Shown: positions 1-8,311 of the stretch, piece after piece | How the letters are laid out: every line of letters starts with the position of its first letter | Position numbering within the stretch: the stretch's first letter is position 1 | Source of the DNA: Alteromonas sp. 1_MG-2023 | GTDB lineage: Bacteria > Pseudomonadota > Gammaproteobacteria > Enterobacterales > Alteromonadaceae | Direction of reading: 5' to 3' | Assembly (NCBI RefSeq): GCF_030547075.1 | Contig: NZ_JAUOQH010000003.1 | Span: forward strand, 62,001 to 126,000 | DNA length: 64,000 nucleotides | Position numbers and translations under genes: made by a program | The notes under the pieces: generated by a model | Database searches by the model: none | The model's input: the letters and a program-made list of their open reading frames with translations, nothing else | Told to the model about the DNA's origin: nothing

Positions 1-3000
1 GTGATGTGTCCTCTCGCTCCGTTTCAGAATGCCAACTACCTTTTTGTATACGTTCAAACTTACCGTAAATATTCTCAGCTAAACATTCAAACGCTGAACC
101 ACAGGCTTCTTCGTTACCATCTTCATCTACGCTGATAACAGTTGAAGCACACTCAGTACCTAGGCAAACCACAGGGCTGGTAATGTCTTCAATAAGAATT
201 TTGGTTTCTGGGGCTATCCCCGTTTGCTGTAACTCAACCGACCTATCAGTACTGTCGAGTTCACCGTTGTTATTCAAATCTGACACGGCATTAGCGTTGA
301 AAAGATTCACCAAATAAGCACGGCTATTCCCTGTCGGAGGTGCACACAGACTGGTACTACTCACCGCTGGTACATAAGTAGTAAAGAAAATTTTGTAATC
401 TATTATCAATGGCGACGCCAATACCTTTTCGCCTTCGGTTGTAAGTTCTATGTACCAGCCCGCTTTATTAGCAAAGCTTGAGGCCGCAACAGACTGCTCG
501 GTCTCATCACTACTGGTGAGTAAATGATTAGTCGCATTGTATAAGTCAGATTCAGAAATGGTACTCATGAAGGTAAATTCATTATTAACATCACGAGTAA
601 ACACGCCATCGTCTTTTATCATATAGAAATTGTCTTCTACGGTTACGTCTAGAGGTGATGCTCGCCATCCACTCCCCATCGCAACGGCATAATACAATTC
701 ATCACCAAGAGCCACTTCAGATACATCTGGACCATAGTAAAAACGTCGATTAGTTTCGGCTGTATTGCCACCGAAATCTGCCAATCGAGCCCCTTTAACT
801 AGGTCGCTACCAGAGTTGCCGTTATAGATATCCATCCTAAATAACTGGCCGCCCATATCACCCACGTACATATGATCTGCTAAACCATCGTTGTCTCTAT
901 CAATAACGGATATGCGACCTGGAATACTGTAGTTCATACTAGCCAAGTTTAAATCTGCATCAGCGTTACTGGCATGCCATAACAAAGCACCAGTGTCTGC
1001 ATCAAACATGAAAACAGCGTTTCCGACGCTATCAGCATCCCTAACTATTTTGTCGTCTTGGGTTTCATCATAGCCACCACCAACAATCATTACATTCTTT
1101 TCTTGGGTGCCTATACGAACTTTAGTGAAGGTAGGCCGCGACCAGGTTTGGCCTAATTTCTCCAGGCCTGTGCTGCCACCTTCAAGAATGAAACGAACTG
1201 TGGGAGAGGTTTTCTGAGTAACATCGAAAACATAATAGTTTCTACCACCACGACGCATGCCTAGGTACAAATAGGTTGATGAGCCGACAGTACGCACCAC
1301 CATTTCGCCATCAAGACCATAGACATGATTGAAGGTCGACGTATTTTCATAAAAAGTCTGTAAGTTTTCCAACAAGGGAAGTGGCATTACCGCAAAATTT
1401 TCTTCCCCAGTTTCAGAATCAAAAGAGTGCAACATCCCTTGGTTAGTAGCGATAAATACGGCTGTGTCAGTTCCATAATTTACGACCACAGGTTGTGAAT
1501 GTATAGGATCGCCCATCTGCAATCTGAAATCCGTTGTGTCGCCATCGCCATCGCTATCTTTAACATCTACGCCTCTGGCCCACTGCAGCAGTACTTCTCT
1601 TAATTGAGTAGCGTTAGGTTCGGCATCTATAGCCAAATGTGTCGTAGTTATATCATTGTTATTTTCATGCAATTCGTTGCTTGATTGAATAATTGAGCCT
1701 GCACCGTCAAAAACGTACAAGTTGCGATTCACGGACATTTTGCTTGCGGTACCGCCTTCTCCGACATCGCTTCCATCAACCAAAGTAGACCAATAGCTAT
1801 GAGAGTTTTCTTTGAAATAGCCGGTATCACTGTCTACAGCAATCAGAGAGTTTTGATCGACAATATCTTCTCCCGAAAGCCTATAACGCTTAAGGTTTCC
1901 TGGCCAAATAGCCCCTTCACTCGGTTTAAATAACGCGAAGTATAACTCGTCGTTATGAGTCAAACGATTAAGCTCATTAACTGCTATGCCTGGAGAAACA
2001 AACGAAGAGTTCACATCTTTAACAGTGAGTAGGATAGTATTAAAAGCATCTAACAAGTCTTCACTATTGTCGGCGGGGTAGAATCCACCGCCACTTTGCA
2101 CGGCTAACTGATTTAAAAAGTTATTAGCAGTGCTATTCGCTTCAAACCCGATGGTATGGGTTATTACGCGCCTGCCAATAGCCGACGTTTCTGCATTACT
2201 CACATTTGTGACTAAGTCTAAGCCACACTCCTCGCCACCGCTGCCCGTACAGCTTTGGCCAATTAACGCCGGAATAAGGGCTTGGCTGTGATTGTAGTTA
2301 GCTACACCATCAGATAACAAAACAATGTGGTTATTGGTTTGGCATTGTAAGTCAGTTACTGGTGATATATAGGTAGCCCCTTCCGGTATGTATTCTCCAA
2401 TACAATCTTGATCAGATAGATTGTCTTCAGAACAACCGTTCGGAAGCACTGAGTCGCTGCCAAGATAAGAACTACGGTGGCTAACTCGGGTATTTCTTCT
2501 CACCGTATTCGAAACACCTGTCACCCCCCTCGTCAATCCATAATCAACTTCACGACCACCATAGTAATTAATTGCTTCATAGAGTGTATCGACGATTGGA
2601 GTAAATCCACTGGCACTAAGCTCGTCAATCTTGCTAATAAGGTGCTCCCGTACGGTGGACGTTTGCCCAGGCGTGGCAAGACCATTAAATTTAACAACGA
2701 GTTTGGGAGCTGATGATTGAGAGCCGCTATATGAGTCCACGGCTCGCTCTCTATAGAAGTTGCTGAATACAAAACCCATGGAATTACCTGCCTCCCACCC
2801 GGCTCTATTAACAACTTCTTCTACCAGACTTGTAATATCTGGTGATGAATACTCATTATTATTATAAAAGCTTGGCATGGACCACGTTATTGATGATGTT
2901 TTAGCGATATTACTTAGGCGGTTTGATACTCCAGAGGAGAAATTAGCGACATCATCTTCCGCTATTGCACTAACCGACATGCTCGCGTTATTACTCGTCT

Positions 3001-4075
3001 GAGTGCTTGAAGCCGTAAGTTCAATATAAGCTTCTGTAATTTCAGCACCTTGAGGAATATTCACATTTTGAAAACGTATTCCAACATAGTTATTAGAATT
3101 ATCGGTTAAGTTAAGTACGTTACCTGTAGAAGCATTACCGCTAGTATTTTCTTCTAAATTATCGTTTTGGCTAGATACTTGGTAAATACTTTCTCCGCTA
3201 TAGCAACCTGTAGCAGTAGCATCGTCGTAACTTACCACTAATTGTGGAGAGCCCGTCTGACCTGAATCATATGCTCTTGCTTGACGACTACTGGCACTAT
3301 CAGCACTGTTCGCTTCAATCAAAATATTTAACGCATCGCCACCACACCAGTCGGCAATATCTACAATTTCTTGTATGACAGATGAAAGGTCTGGCGTCAC
3401 TACGATATCTTCAGCTACAGGAAAATCATTGTCAGCGACCCATTCCACATTTGCTGCCGTATTGGTTCTCGAAGTTAGATCGTTTGTCGCCGAGGTAAAT
3501 TCAGAACTCGACGCAGATGCTTCCCCACTTATTGAAAATGTTGTCCCTGCGATATTAAACTGCTCTGATGTAAACCTTATTTGTGCACTCAGGATGGTAG
3601 CACCTTGGGGGATATTGAGGTCGCTAAATCGTAATCCTGAAGTTACCGTATTCGTTCCAGAACTTAGTACTAGATTATTAGAGGTTAAGTCCACCGAGCC
3701 GTTGATTTCTGACGCATCATGATTACTATCACTTGTAGAGGTGATTAATTCAGGTTGAATAGGGTCATCAATACCACTAATAGGATAAAGAATTGGGCCG
3801 CCGTGATCGGAAAAACGCATCAGGCCTGCATCTATATTAGTGGCAGAATTCAACGCTAGTTTTAGCGCGTTTTGAACCCTCAACATCCTAGATTGTCCCG
3901 TACCATCTTGTCCCGTCATACTTCCCGAGGTATCCATAATAAACAATACATTAGGATTGTAAGTGGCGGAACTATCCGACGTGCCTAGATAAATATCTAA
4001 ATCATCGCCCATGGCAGAAAAGCCTATGCAAGAAAACATCACTACCGAGGCTAAAAAGCTACTCATGCGTTTCAT
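1..4075 (-). CDS. pilY1: PilY1-type type IV pilus tip adhesin, partial (C-terminus outside window)
   Basis: One uninterrupted minus-strand frame runs from the ATG at 4075 to the window edge (about 1358 codons), so the C-terminus is missing. The N-terminus is a signal peptide ending near FSAMG-DD. A von Willebrand A domain follows, with the MIDAS motif DTSGSM near residue 48. The vWA fold is interrupted at about residues 115-465 by two similar beta-rich domains and resumes at SKIDELSASGFTPIVDTLYE. The second half is the PilY1 beta-propeller, including GRRNYYVFD and a calcium loop DRDNDGLAD (875-901), equivalent to the Ca site of Pseudomonas PilY1. PilY1 sits at the pilus tip, primes pilus assembly with minor pilins, and acts in adhesion and surface sensing. 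It is last visible in the pilV-pilW-pilX-pilY1 operon, 17 nt after pilX. Confidence 0.93.
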   Translation of the reverse strand, partial: MKRMSSFLASVVMFSCIGFSAMGDDLDIYLGTSDSSATYNPNVLFIMDTSGSMTGQDGTGQSRMLRVQNALKLALNSATNIDAGLMRFSDHGGPILYPISGIDDPIQPELITSTSDSNHDASEINGSVDLTSNNLVLSSGTNTVTSGLRFSDLNIPQGATILSAQIRFTSEQFNIAGTTFSISGEASASSSEFTSATNDLTSRTNTAANVEWVADNDFPVAEDIVVTPDLSSVIQEIVDIADWCGGDALNILIEANSADSASSRQARAYDSGQTGSPQLVVSYDDATATGCYSGESIYQVSSQNDNLEENTSGNASTGNVLNLTDNSNNYVGIRFQNVNIPQGAEITEAYIELTASSTQTSNNASMSVSAIAEDDVANFSSGVSNRLSNIAKTSSITWSMPSFYNNNEYSSPDITSLVEEVVNRAGWEAGNSMGFVFSNFYRERAVDSYSGSQSSAPKLVVKFNGLATPGQTSTVREHLISKIDELSASGFTPIVDTLYEAINYYGGREVDYGLTRGVTGVSNTVRRNTRVSHRSSYLGSDSVLPNGCSEDNLSDQDCIGEYIPEGATYISPVTDLQCQTNNHIVLLSDGVANYNHSQALIPALIGQSCTGSGGEECGLDLVTNVSNAETSAIGRRVITHTIGFEANSTANNFLNQLAVQSGGGFYPADNSEDLLDAFNTILLTVKDVNSSFVSPGIAVNELNRLTHNDELYFALFKPSEGAIWPGNLKRYRLSGEDIVDQNSLIAVDSDTGYFKENSHSYWSTLVDGSDVGEGGTASKMSVNRNLYVFDGAGSIIQSSNELHENNNDITTTHLAIDAEPNATQLREVLLQWARGVDVKDSDGDGDTTDFRLQMGDPIHSQPVVVNYGTDTAVFIATNQGMLHSFDSETGEENFAVMPLPLLENLQTFYENTSTFNHVYGLDGEMVVRTVGSSTYLYLGMRRGGRNYYVFDVTQKTSPTVRFILEGGSTGLEKLGQTWSRPTFTKVRIGTQEKNVMIVGGGYDETQDDKIVRDADSVGNAVFMFDADTGALLWHASNADADLNLASMNYSIPGRISVIDRDNDGLADHMYVGDMGGQLFRMDIYNGNSGSDLVKGARLADFGGNTAETNRRFYYGPDVSEVALGDELYYAVAMGSGWRASPLDVTVEDNFYMIKDDGVFTRDVNNEFTFMSTISESDLYNATNHLLTSSDETEQSVAASSFANKAGWYIELTTEGEKVLASPLIIDYKIFFTTYVPAVSSTSLCAPPTGNSRAYLVNLFNANAVSDLNNNGELDSTDRSVELQQTGIAPETKILIEDITSPVVCLGTECASTVISVDEDGNEEACGSAFECLAENIYGKFERIQKGSWHSETEREDTS

Positions 4076-4092
4076 AATTATTTCTCTTTTTT

Positions 4093-4656
4093 TTATTGTG
4101 ATGCAGGGCCAAAAACTGACGCAGCGAGCGAATTTGCGACCACCGTGGCTTTGCTGCCTACTTTACCGCACCCTCTTATAACAAAAACGTGGCAGTTTAC
4201 GTTACTACCACCAATAACATTACTTGAGCCTCGACAAGCCTGCTCTCTAACAAATGCAGTGCGAGACCAACTCTTAGTATTTGCCATAGTTTGGTAAGTA
4301 CCATCTGTAGTATGTTCGTTCCCCCATGAAAGACCGCCTTCGGTCATATACCGATCAGTCCATTCATTTTCGTCGAAACAACTCATTACTTCAGTATCGG
4401 GATCGTAGGCATCAAGTTGACGGGCCGCTGAAAGAGGATCTACTTTAGTGGTATCTGCTAACAAAGTTTCATCTTCAGACTCAAAAAACACCCCAGCAAT
4501 AGCGGCTTCCGCAGCGTCGAATGCTAGCCCAGTTTGCTGCATCGACATGGCCATTTTAGATTGTGACAGACTGCTTGTTACCGCACTTACGCCCAATATT
4601 GTGAGGGATAGCAACACTAACAATGCAAACACCATTACTAATCCACGCTGTTTCAT
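4093..4656 (-). CDS. pilX: minor pilin PilX
   Basis: A 187-residue protein with a basic start (MKQRG) followed by a hydrophobic helix (LVMVFALLVLLSLTILGVSAV) and then the PilX-type SxxSxxKMAMS...AFDAAEAAIAG region. PilX-family minor pilins lack the classic Glu5 prepilin motif, and the order V-W-X-Y1 identifies this one. It should help build the priming complex below PilY1 at the pilus tip. Four cysteines in the C-terminal half (CFDENEW, QACRGSS, NCHVFVIRGCGK) could form disulfides in the periplasm. Its ATG overlaps the pilW stop by 4 nt, so the two are translationally coupled. Identity is partly from context because PilX proteins diverge strongly. Confidence 0.85.
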   Translation of the reverse strand: MKQRGLVMVFALLVLLSLTILGVSAVTSSLSQSKMAMSMQQTGLAFDAAEAAIAGVFFESEDETLLADTTKVDPLSAARQLDAYDPDTEVMSCFDENEWTDRYMTEGGLSWGNEHTTDGTYQTMANTKSWSRTAFVREQACRGSSNVIGGSNVNCHVFVIRGCGKVGSKATVVANSLAASVFGPASQ

Positions 4657-5498
4657 TGAATGCTCCTAACAAAATTTTTCATATTTCGAAGTGATACGGT
4701 TTTAGTAAAAACCTGGTAATAATGGGCTGTGTCCAAAGTGACTTGGCTTTCATTTAGCAATGCAAACGTAGGCGCAGAAGTTTGTTGAACTTGATTTTGA
4801 TAACTTTGAAGTAAAACTGCCCATCGAAGGGCAACCACTTGCTGATTTTGTGCGCGCAACGCGGCCAGGCTGTCTGCAGTAACATAGGTTATTGCTTGAC
4901 CATTAGAGCTTTCGGCAACATCGCTCACACCATATTGCAATTGGAAATTACTGACATTATCCAACAATGTAACAGTATTAGGCGAAACAGATTGTGCCTT
5001 GAGACCGCGTAATACTCGTCCGTCGTAACCTGTGCATCTAAATTCATTACCGCTAACAAAGTATCGGTTTACTACATGAAATTCATCATCTGCGGCGTAA
5101 CCATGCTTGCTGCCCGTACAATCGGCAAGGGCGAGCAAACTCACCACTAACTCATCGTTAGCACCACTGGATGCTTGCGTACTTCCAAGCGTGGCGTTAG
5201 TGGCAAAGTCCCCGGCCAATGCAATTGGCTTATTCTCAACAAACGCAGCCTCTGCCACCGTATCAACTGAATCATCAATAGAAGCTGCAACAGTGTCGTA
5301 GCGACCAATTTCATAAAATTCACCACTGAGCCGGCTTGTTATATAACGTCCCGACTCCTGAACCTGTGCCACCGCTTGATTAAGCTTATTCGTTACACTA
5401 CTGCTCACTAAAACCTGAATGATAGCGCCAGAAATAACAAGCCCTAATACAAGGGAAATCATTAATTCTACTAAAGAAAAACCCTGTGAACGCCTCAT
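4653..5498 (-). CDS. pilW: minor pilin PilW
   Basis: A 281-residue prepilin-like protein. The N-terminus MRRSQG-FSLVELMISLVLG is a textbook type III signal: a short basic leader, cleavage after Gly by PilD, Phe at +1 and Glu at +5, followed by the hydrophobic assembly helix. The rest is a globular minor-pilin head with one Cys pair around ALADCTGSK and NEFRCTGYD. Length and position between pilV and pilX match PilW of the fimT-pilV-W-X-Y1-E class. It overlaps pilX and pilV by 4 nt each, indicating one operon. Not to be confused with the PilF/PilW pilotin gene at 55 kb. Confidence 0.9.
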   Translation of the reverse strand: MRRSQGFSLVELMISLVLGLVISGAIIQVLVSSSVTNKLNQAVAQVQESGRYITSRLSGEFYEIGRYDTVAASIDDSVDTVAEAAFVENKPIALAGDFATNATLGSTQASSGANDELVVSLLALADCTGSKHGYAADDEFHVVNRYFVSGNEFRCTGYDGRVLRGLKAQSVSPNTVTLLDNVSNFQLQYGVSDVAESSNGQAITYVTADSLAALRAQNQQVVALRWAVLLQSYQNQVQQTSAPTFALLNESQVTLDTAHYYQVFTKTVSLRNMKNFVRSIQ

Positions 5499-6127
5499 AA
5501 GGTTAAGTCCTTAACTACGCACGCATTGCTATCTGACGAATTAGGGTTACATATTGAGTTTAGCGTATAGTTTTGGTTACCTGCCGACGTTACCGGCCAA
5601 GATAAGATAACTTGTAAGCGTGAACCTGCACTGCAACTATAAATATCTCCCGCATCGTTGTCTGAGCAGGTTAACGACAAGGTAGTTTGGGGGTTGGTTT
5701 GTACGGCCGCGCAAGATAATGCCCAGCCGTCGTATTTGGCCATGTCCAGCTCACCGCAGTTGCCCGTTTCACAATCTGGCACCCCAGCGGGTCGACTTAA
5801 ACAGTAACACTTATAAGGATGAGTAGAGCCTGAACAACTCAGACCATCAAAGTTATAGTTGCTTGAATCGAAATACTGATTATTCACCACTATTCCATCA
5901 CCAACCGTGGATACACGTGCCGCTGCACGCAAACGCTCAGCAACCTGTGAGGCAACAAATTCGCTTTGAGTACGACTAATAGCGTCTTTATTGGCAAATG
6001 AGCCCGTGAATTGAAGTGCTGCTACACCCAATAAGCCAATTGCAAGAATGACCAAGGTGACGAGCACCTCTATTAGGCCAACGCCTTGCTGTTTGTTTAA
6101 TCCATTAATCTTTATTATTAGTTTCAT
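5495..6127 (-). CDS. pilV: minor pilin PilV
   Basis: The frame can open at a GTG at 6172, but I prefer the ATG at 6127. It follows AGAAG closely and gives a short leader MKLIIKINGLNKQQG before VGLIEVLVTLVILAIGLLG, the PilV prepilin motif with Glu at +5 of the mature protein. The GTG would give an unusually long 30-residue leader and has a purine run only 2 nt upstream. The head domain contains many cysteines, including CYCLSRP and CETGNCGELD. This is the first visible gene of the operon. About 200 nt upstream lies the ispH terminator, so transcription probably starts in 6128-6270. No fimT is present in front of it in this window. Confidence 0.88.
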   Translation of the reverse strand: MKLIIKINGLNKQQGVGLIEVLVTLVILAIGLLGVAALQFTGSFANKDAISRTQSEFVASQVAERLRAAARVSTVGDGIVVNNQYFDSSNYNFDGLSCSGSTHPYKCYCLSRPAGVPDCETGNCGELDMAKYDGWALSCAAVQTNPQTTLSLTCSDNDAGDIYSCSAGSRLQVILSWPVTSAGNQNYTLNSICNPNSSDSNACVVKDLTL

Positions 6128-6272
6128 ATCTTCTGCGTGGCCACTTAGGCATTTGCTATAAAATTTAGACACAACCTCATATCTGGCATTCTATGCTAAA
6201 AAAATCCTGCTCAAGGTATAAGCAATCATAAAACGTATAAATTTAAATTACCATTAGACAATAGCGTAAAAA

Positions 6273-6302
6273 AAAAGCACCGCATATCAATGCGGTGCTT
6301 TT
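6273..6302 (-). terminator. intrinsic terminator after ispH
   Basis: A 12-bp perfect inverted repeat (arms 6273-6284 and 6291-6302, loop TATCAA) with a GC-rich core. On the minus strand it is followed by a T run, the complement of the A tract at 6268-6276. It lies 32 nt past the ispH stop and separates the ispH operon from the pil operon. Confidence 0.85.
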
Positions 6303-6333
6303 AATAATACTTTACCATTTATACCTAAATGGA

Positions 6334-7278
6334 CTAGCTCACTTGTTTGACCCGAAGTTCTTTTGGAACCGCGAATTCCACGTTTTCTTCTCGGCCTGCA
6401 CGTTCAGAGGCAGATACCGCACCCCATGCTTTCAACTTATCAACTACGCCTTGTACTAGTACTTCTGGTGCTGATGCGCCGGCAGTCACACCAATGTGCT
6501 CCACACCGTCAAGCCAACTTTGCTGAATACAATTCGCATCGGCAATTAAGTGCGCTTTTGCACCAATTTTTTCGGCTAGTTCACGTAAACGATTCGAGTT
6601 TGAGCTATTTTGCGCACCCACAACTAACAATACTTGGCAGTCTTGAGACAAATCCCGCACTGCATCTTGTCGGTTTTGTGTGGCATAGCAAATATCGTCT
6701 TTACGTGGCCCTTGAATATCAGGGAAGCGTTCACGTAATGCATCAATAACGTCCGCTGTATCATCTACCGACAACGTAGTTTGGCTACAATAATAGAGGT
6801 TTTTAGCGTCTTTCACTTCAAGAGTAGCTACATCGGCTTCAGATTCGACAAGGTAAATACCGCCTTCGTCATTACTGTATTGCCCCATAGTACCTTCAAC
6901 TTCTGGGTGCCCTGCATGGCCAATTAAAATACACTCGGTGCCAGTCTTACTTGCTCGGGTCACTTCCATATGCACTTTAGTGACTAACGGACAAGTAGCA
7001 TCAAATACTTTTAAGCCACGATTTTCAGCTTCTTTTCTTACCGCCTGAGAAACCCCATGGGCAGAAAAAATAACAATGCAGTTATCGGGCACTTCATGCA
7101 ATTCATCTACAAAAATAGCGCCACGTTCACGTAGCCCATCTACCACAAATTTATTGTGAACAACTTCATGGCGAACATAGATAGGTGGCTCAAATATTTC
7201 GAGTGCCCTTTCTACAATAGTGATGGCTCTGTCTACACCGGCACAAAAGCCACGAGGGTTAGCAAGATGAATTTGCAT
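6334..7278 (-). CDS. ispH: 4-hydroxy-3-methylbut-2-enyl diphosphate reductase IspH
   Basis: A 314-residue protein of normal length for the family. It makes IPP and DMAPP from HMBPP in the last step of the MEP isoprenoid pathway, using a [4Fe-4S] cluster. The three cluster cysteines are visible: C12 ([11 protein letters not shown]), the one in [11 protein letters not shown] and the one in [11 protein letters not shown]. The proton-donating Glu lies in [10 protein letters not shown]. It is the last gene of the ileS-lspA-fkpB-ispH run: the gap from the fkpB stop is 2 nt and a strong terminator follows. The MEP enzyme IspG is encoded at 53 kb in the same window. Confidence 0.97.
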   Translation of the reverse strand: MQIHLANPRGFCAGVDRAITIVERALEIFEPPIYVRHEVVHNKFVVDGLRERGAIFVDELHEVPDNCIVIFSAHGVSQAVRKEAENRGLKVFDATCPLVTKVHMEVTRASKTGTECILIGHAGHPEVEGTMGQYSNDEGGIYLVESEADVATLEVKDAKNLYYCSQTTLSVDDTADVIDALRERFPDIQGPRKDDICYATQNRQDAVRDLSQDCQVLLVVGAQNSSNSNRLRELAEKIGAKAHLIADANCIQQSWLDGVEHIGVTAGASAPEVLVQGVVDKLKAWGAVSASERAGREENVEFAVPKELRVKQVS

Positions 7279-7280
7279 AA

Positions 7281-7754
7281 TTACTGGTCACCTTGCGGTG
7301 TAGGTGAAGGCGCAACTTTCACATCAACAATTTCAACATCGAAAATAACCGTTTGCCCAGCTAATGGGTGGTTAAAATCAACCGTGATGGAGTCGCCCGC
7401 TACACTTCTAATAATACCGGGTATTTCTGAGCCATCTGGCTGAGAAAACGCAAGAATAGCACCTTCTTGAATTTCTAAATCAGCACCAAAACGGCTTCTA
7501 TCCATGTAATGGATATTGTTTGGGTTAGGCTCACCAAAGGCATCGTTCGCGGCGAGCGTAAATGATTTCTTTTCCCCTTTTTGAAGCCCAAGCAAGCAAG
7601 CTTCAAAGTTAGGGGTAAGACTACCGTCACCCATTACCATTTTCGCAGGCTTATTGTTTACGCGGGTACTGTCAGCGGCTGAGCCATCTTCTAGTTTCAA
7701 ATCGAAATGAAGGATAACTTCGCTGTCAGAACCAATAATAAGATTGTCGGTCAT
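7281..7754 (-). CDS. fkpB: FKBP-type peptidyl-prolyl cis-trans isomerase FkpB (SlpA)
   Basis: A 157-residue SlpA-type FKBP. The N-terminal FKBP strand ([18 protein letters not shown]) is followed by the [20 protein letters not shown] segment and the IF (insert-in-flap) chaperone region [19 protein letters not shown], then [18 protein letters not shown], the conserved FKBP end. Cytosolic proline isomerase and chaperone by family knowledge. GGAG lies 5 nt before the ATG. It is located 11 nt after lspA and 2 nt before ispH, the same lspA-fkpB-ispH order as in E. coli. Confidence 0.95.
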   Translation of the reverse strand: MTDNLIIGSDSEVILHFDLKLEDGSAADSTRVNNKPAKMVMGDGSLTPNFEACLLGLQKGEKKSFTLAANDAFGEPNPNNIHYMDRSRFGADLEIQEGAILAFSQPDGSEIPGIIRSVAGDSITVDFNHPLAGQTVIFDVEIVDVKVAPSPTPQGDQ

Positions 7755-7765
7755 TGAGGCTCCGG

Positions 7766-8311
7766 TTACTGCTTTGATGTATTGGTTGAACTAGCGTTTT
7801 TTTGCTTTTCGCCATTCTTGACCATATCAAGTATTAAAAGGGCTGCCCCTATGAATATTGCGCTATCAGCAATATTGAAGGCAGGCCAATGCATGTTATT
7901 TACATGAAAATCGAGAAAATCGATAACATAGCCATGTACTAGACGATCGTAAACGTTACCTAGCGCACCACCTAATATAAAAGAAAAGGCAACAGGCAAT
8001 AGGGTTTGGTTTTTAGGCGATTGTTTTAACCACCATAAAATAACCACGCTCACAACCGTCGCAATGGTGGTGAAAAACCATCGCTGCCAGCCACCGGCAC
8101 TATCTAGAAAGCTAAATGCTGCGCCATAATTGTGTACGTAGGTTAAATTGAAAAACGGTAATACCTCTATCGATTGATAAAGTGACATTCCGCCTAATAC
8201 CGCGTACTTACTAACTTGGTCGAGCACGAAAGCAATAAGGGTTATCCAGAGAAACCGTAAACCGGTTTCACTGAATAACTTAGGCTTGGTATCCGCCGTA
8301 GTATTAAGCAT
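7766..8311 (-). CDS. lspA: lipoprotein signal peptidase LspA
   Basis: Inner-membrane aspartyl protease that removes signal peptides from diacylated prolipoproteins. The frame opens upstream at 8338, but I choose the ATG at 8311 because its ATG lies within the last codons of ileS (8-nt overlap, ATGCTTAA), typical coupling for this pair, giving 181 residues. Four membrane segments are visible. The family motifs VLDQVSKY (third block), [18 protein letters not shown] and FNIADSAI carry the catalytic aspartates (in VIDF and NIAD). The substrates in this window include the lipoproteins BamB and PilF. Confidence 0.95.
   Translation of the reverse strand: MLNTTADTKPKLFSETGLRFLWITLIAFVLDQVSKYAVLGGMSLYQSIEVLPFFNLTYVHNYGAAFSFLDSAGGWQRWFFTTIATVVSVVILWWLKQSPKNQTLLPVAFSFILGGALGNVYDRLVHGYVIDFLDFHVNNMHWPAFNIADSAIFIGAALLILDMVKNGEKQKNASSTNTSKQ

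Noticed and set aside
2477..2814. Short ORFs on both strands (78 and 93 codons)
   Set aside because: They are shadows inside the pilY1 reading frame, which is open from 4075 to the window edge.
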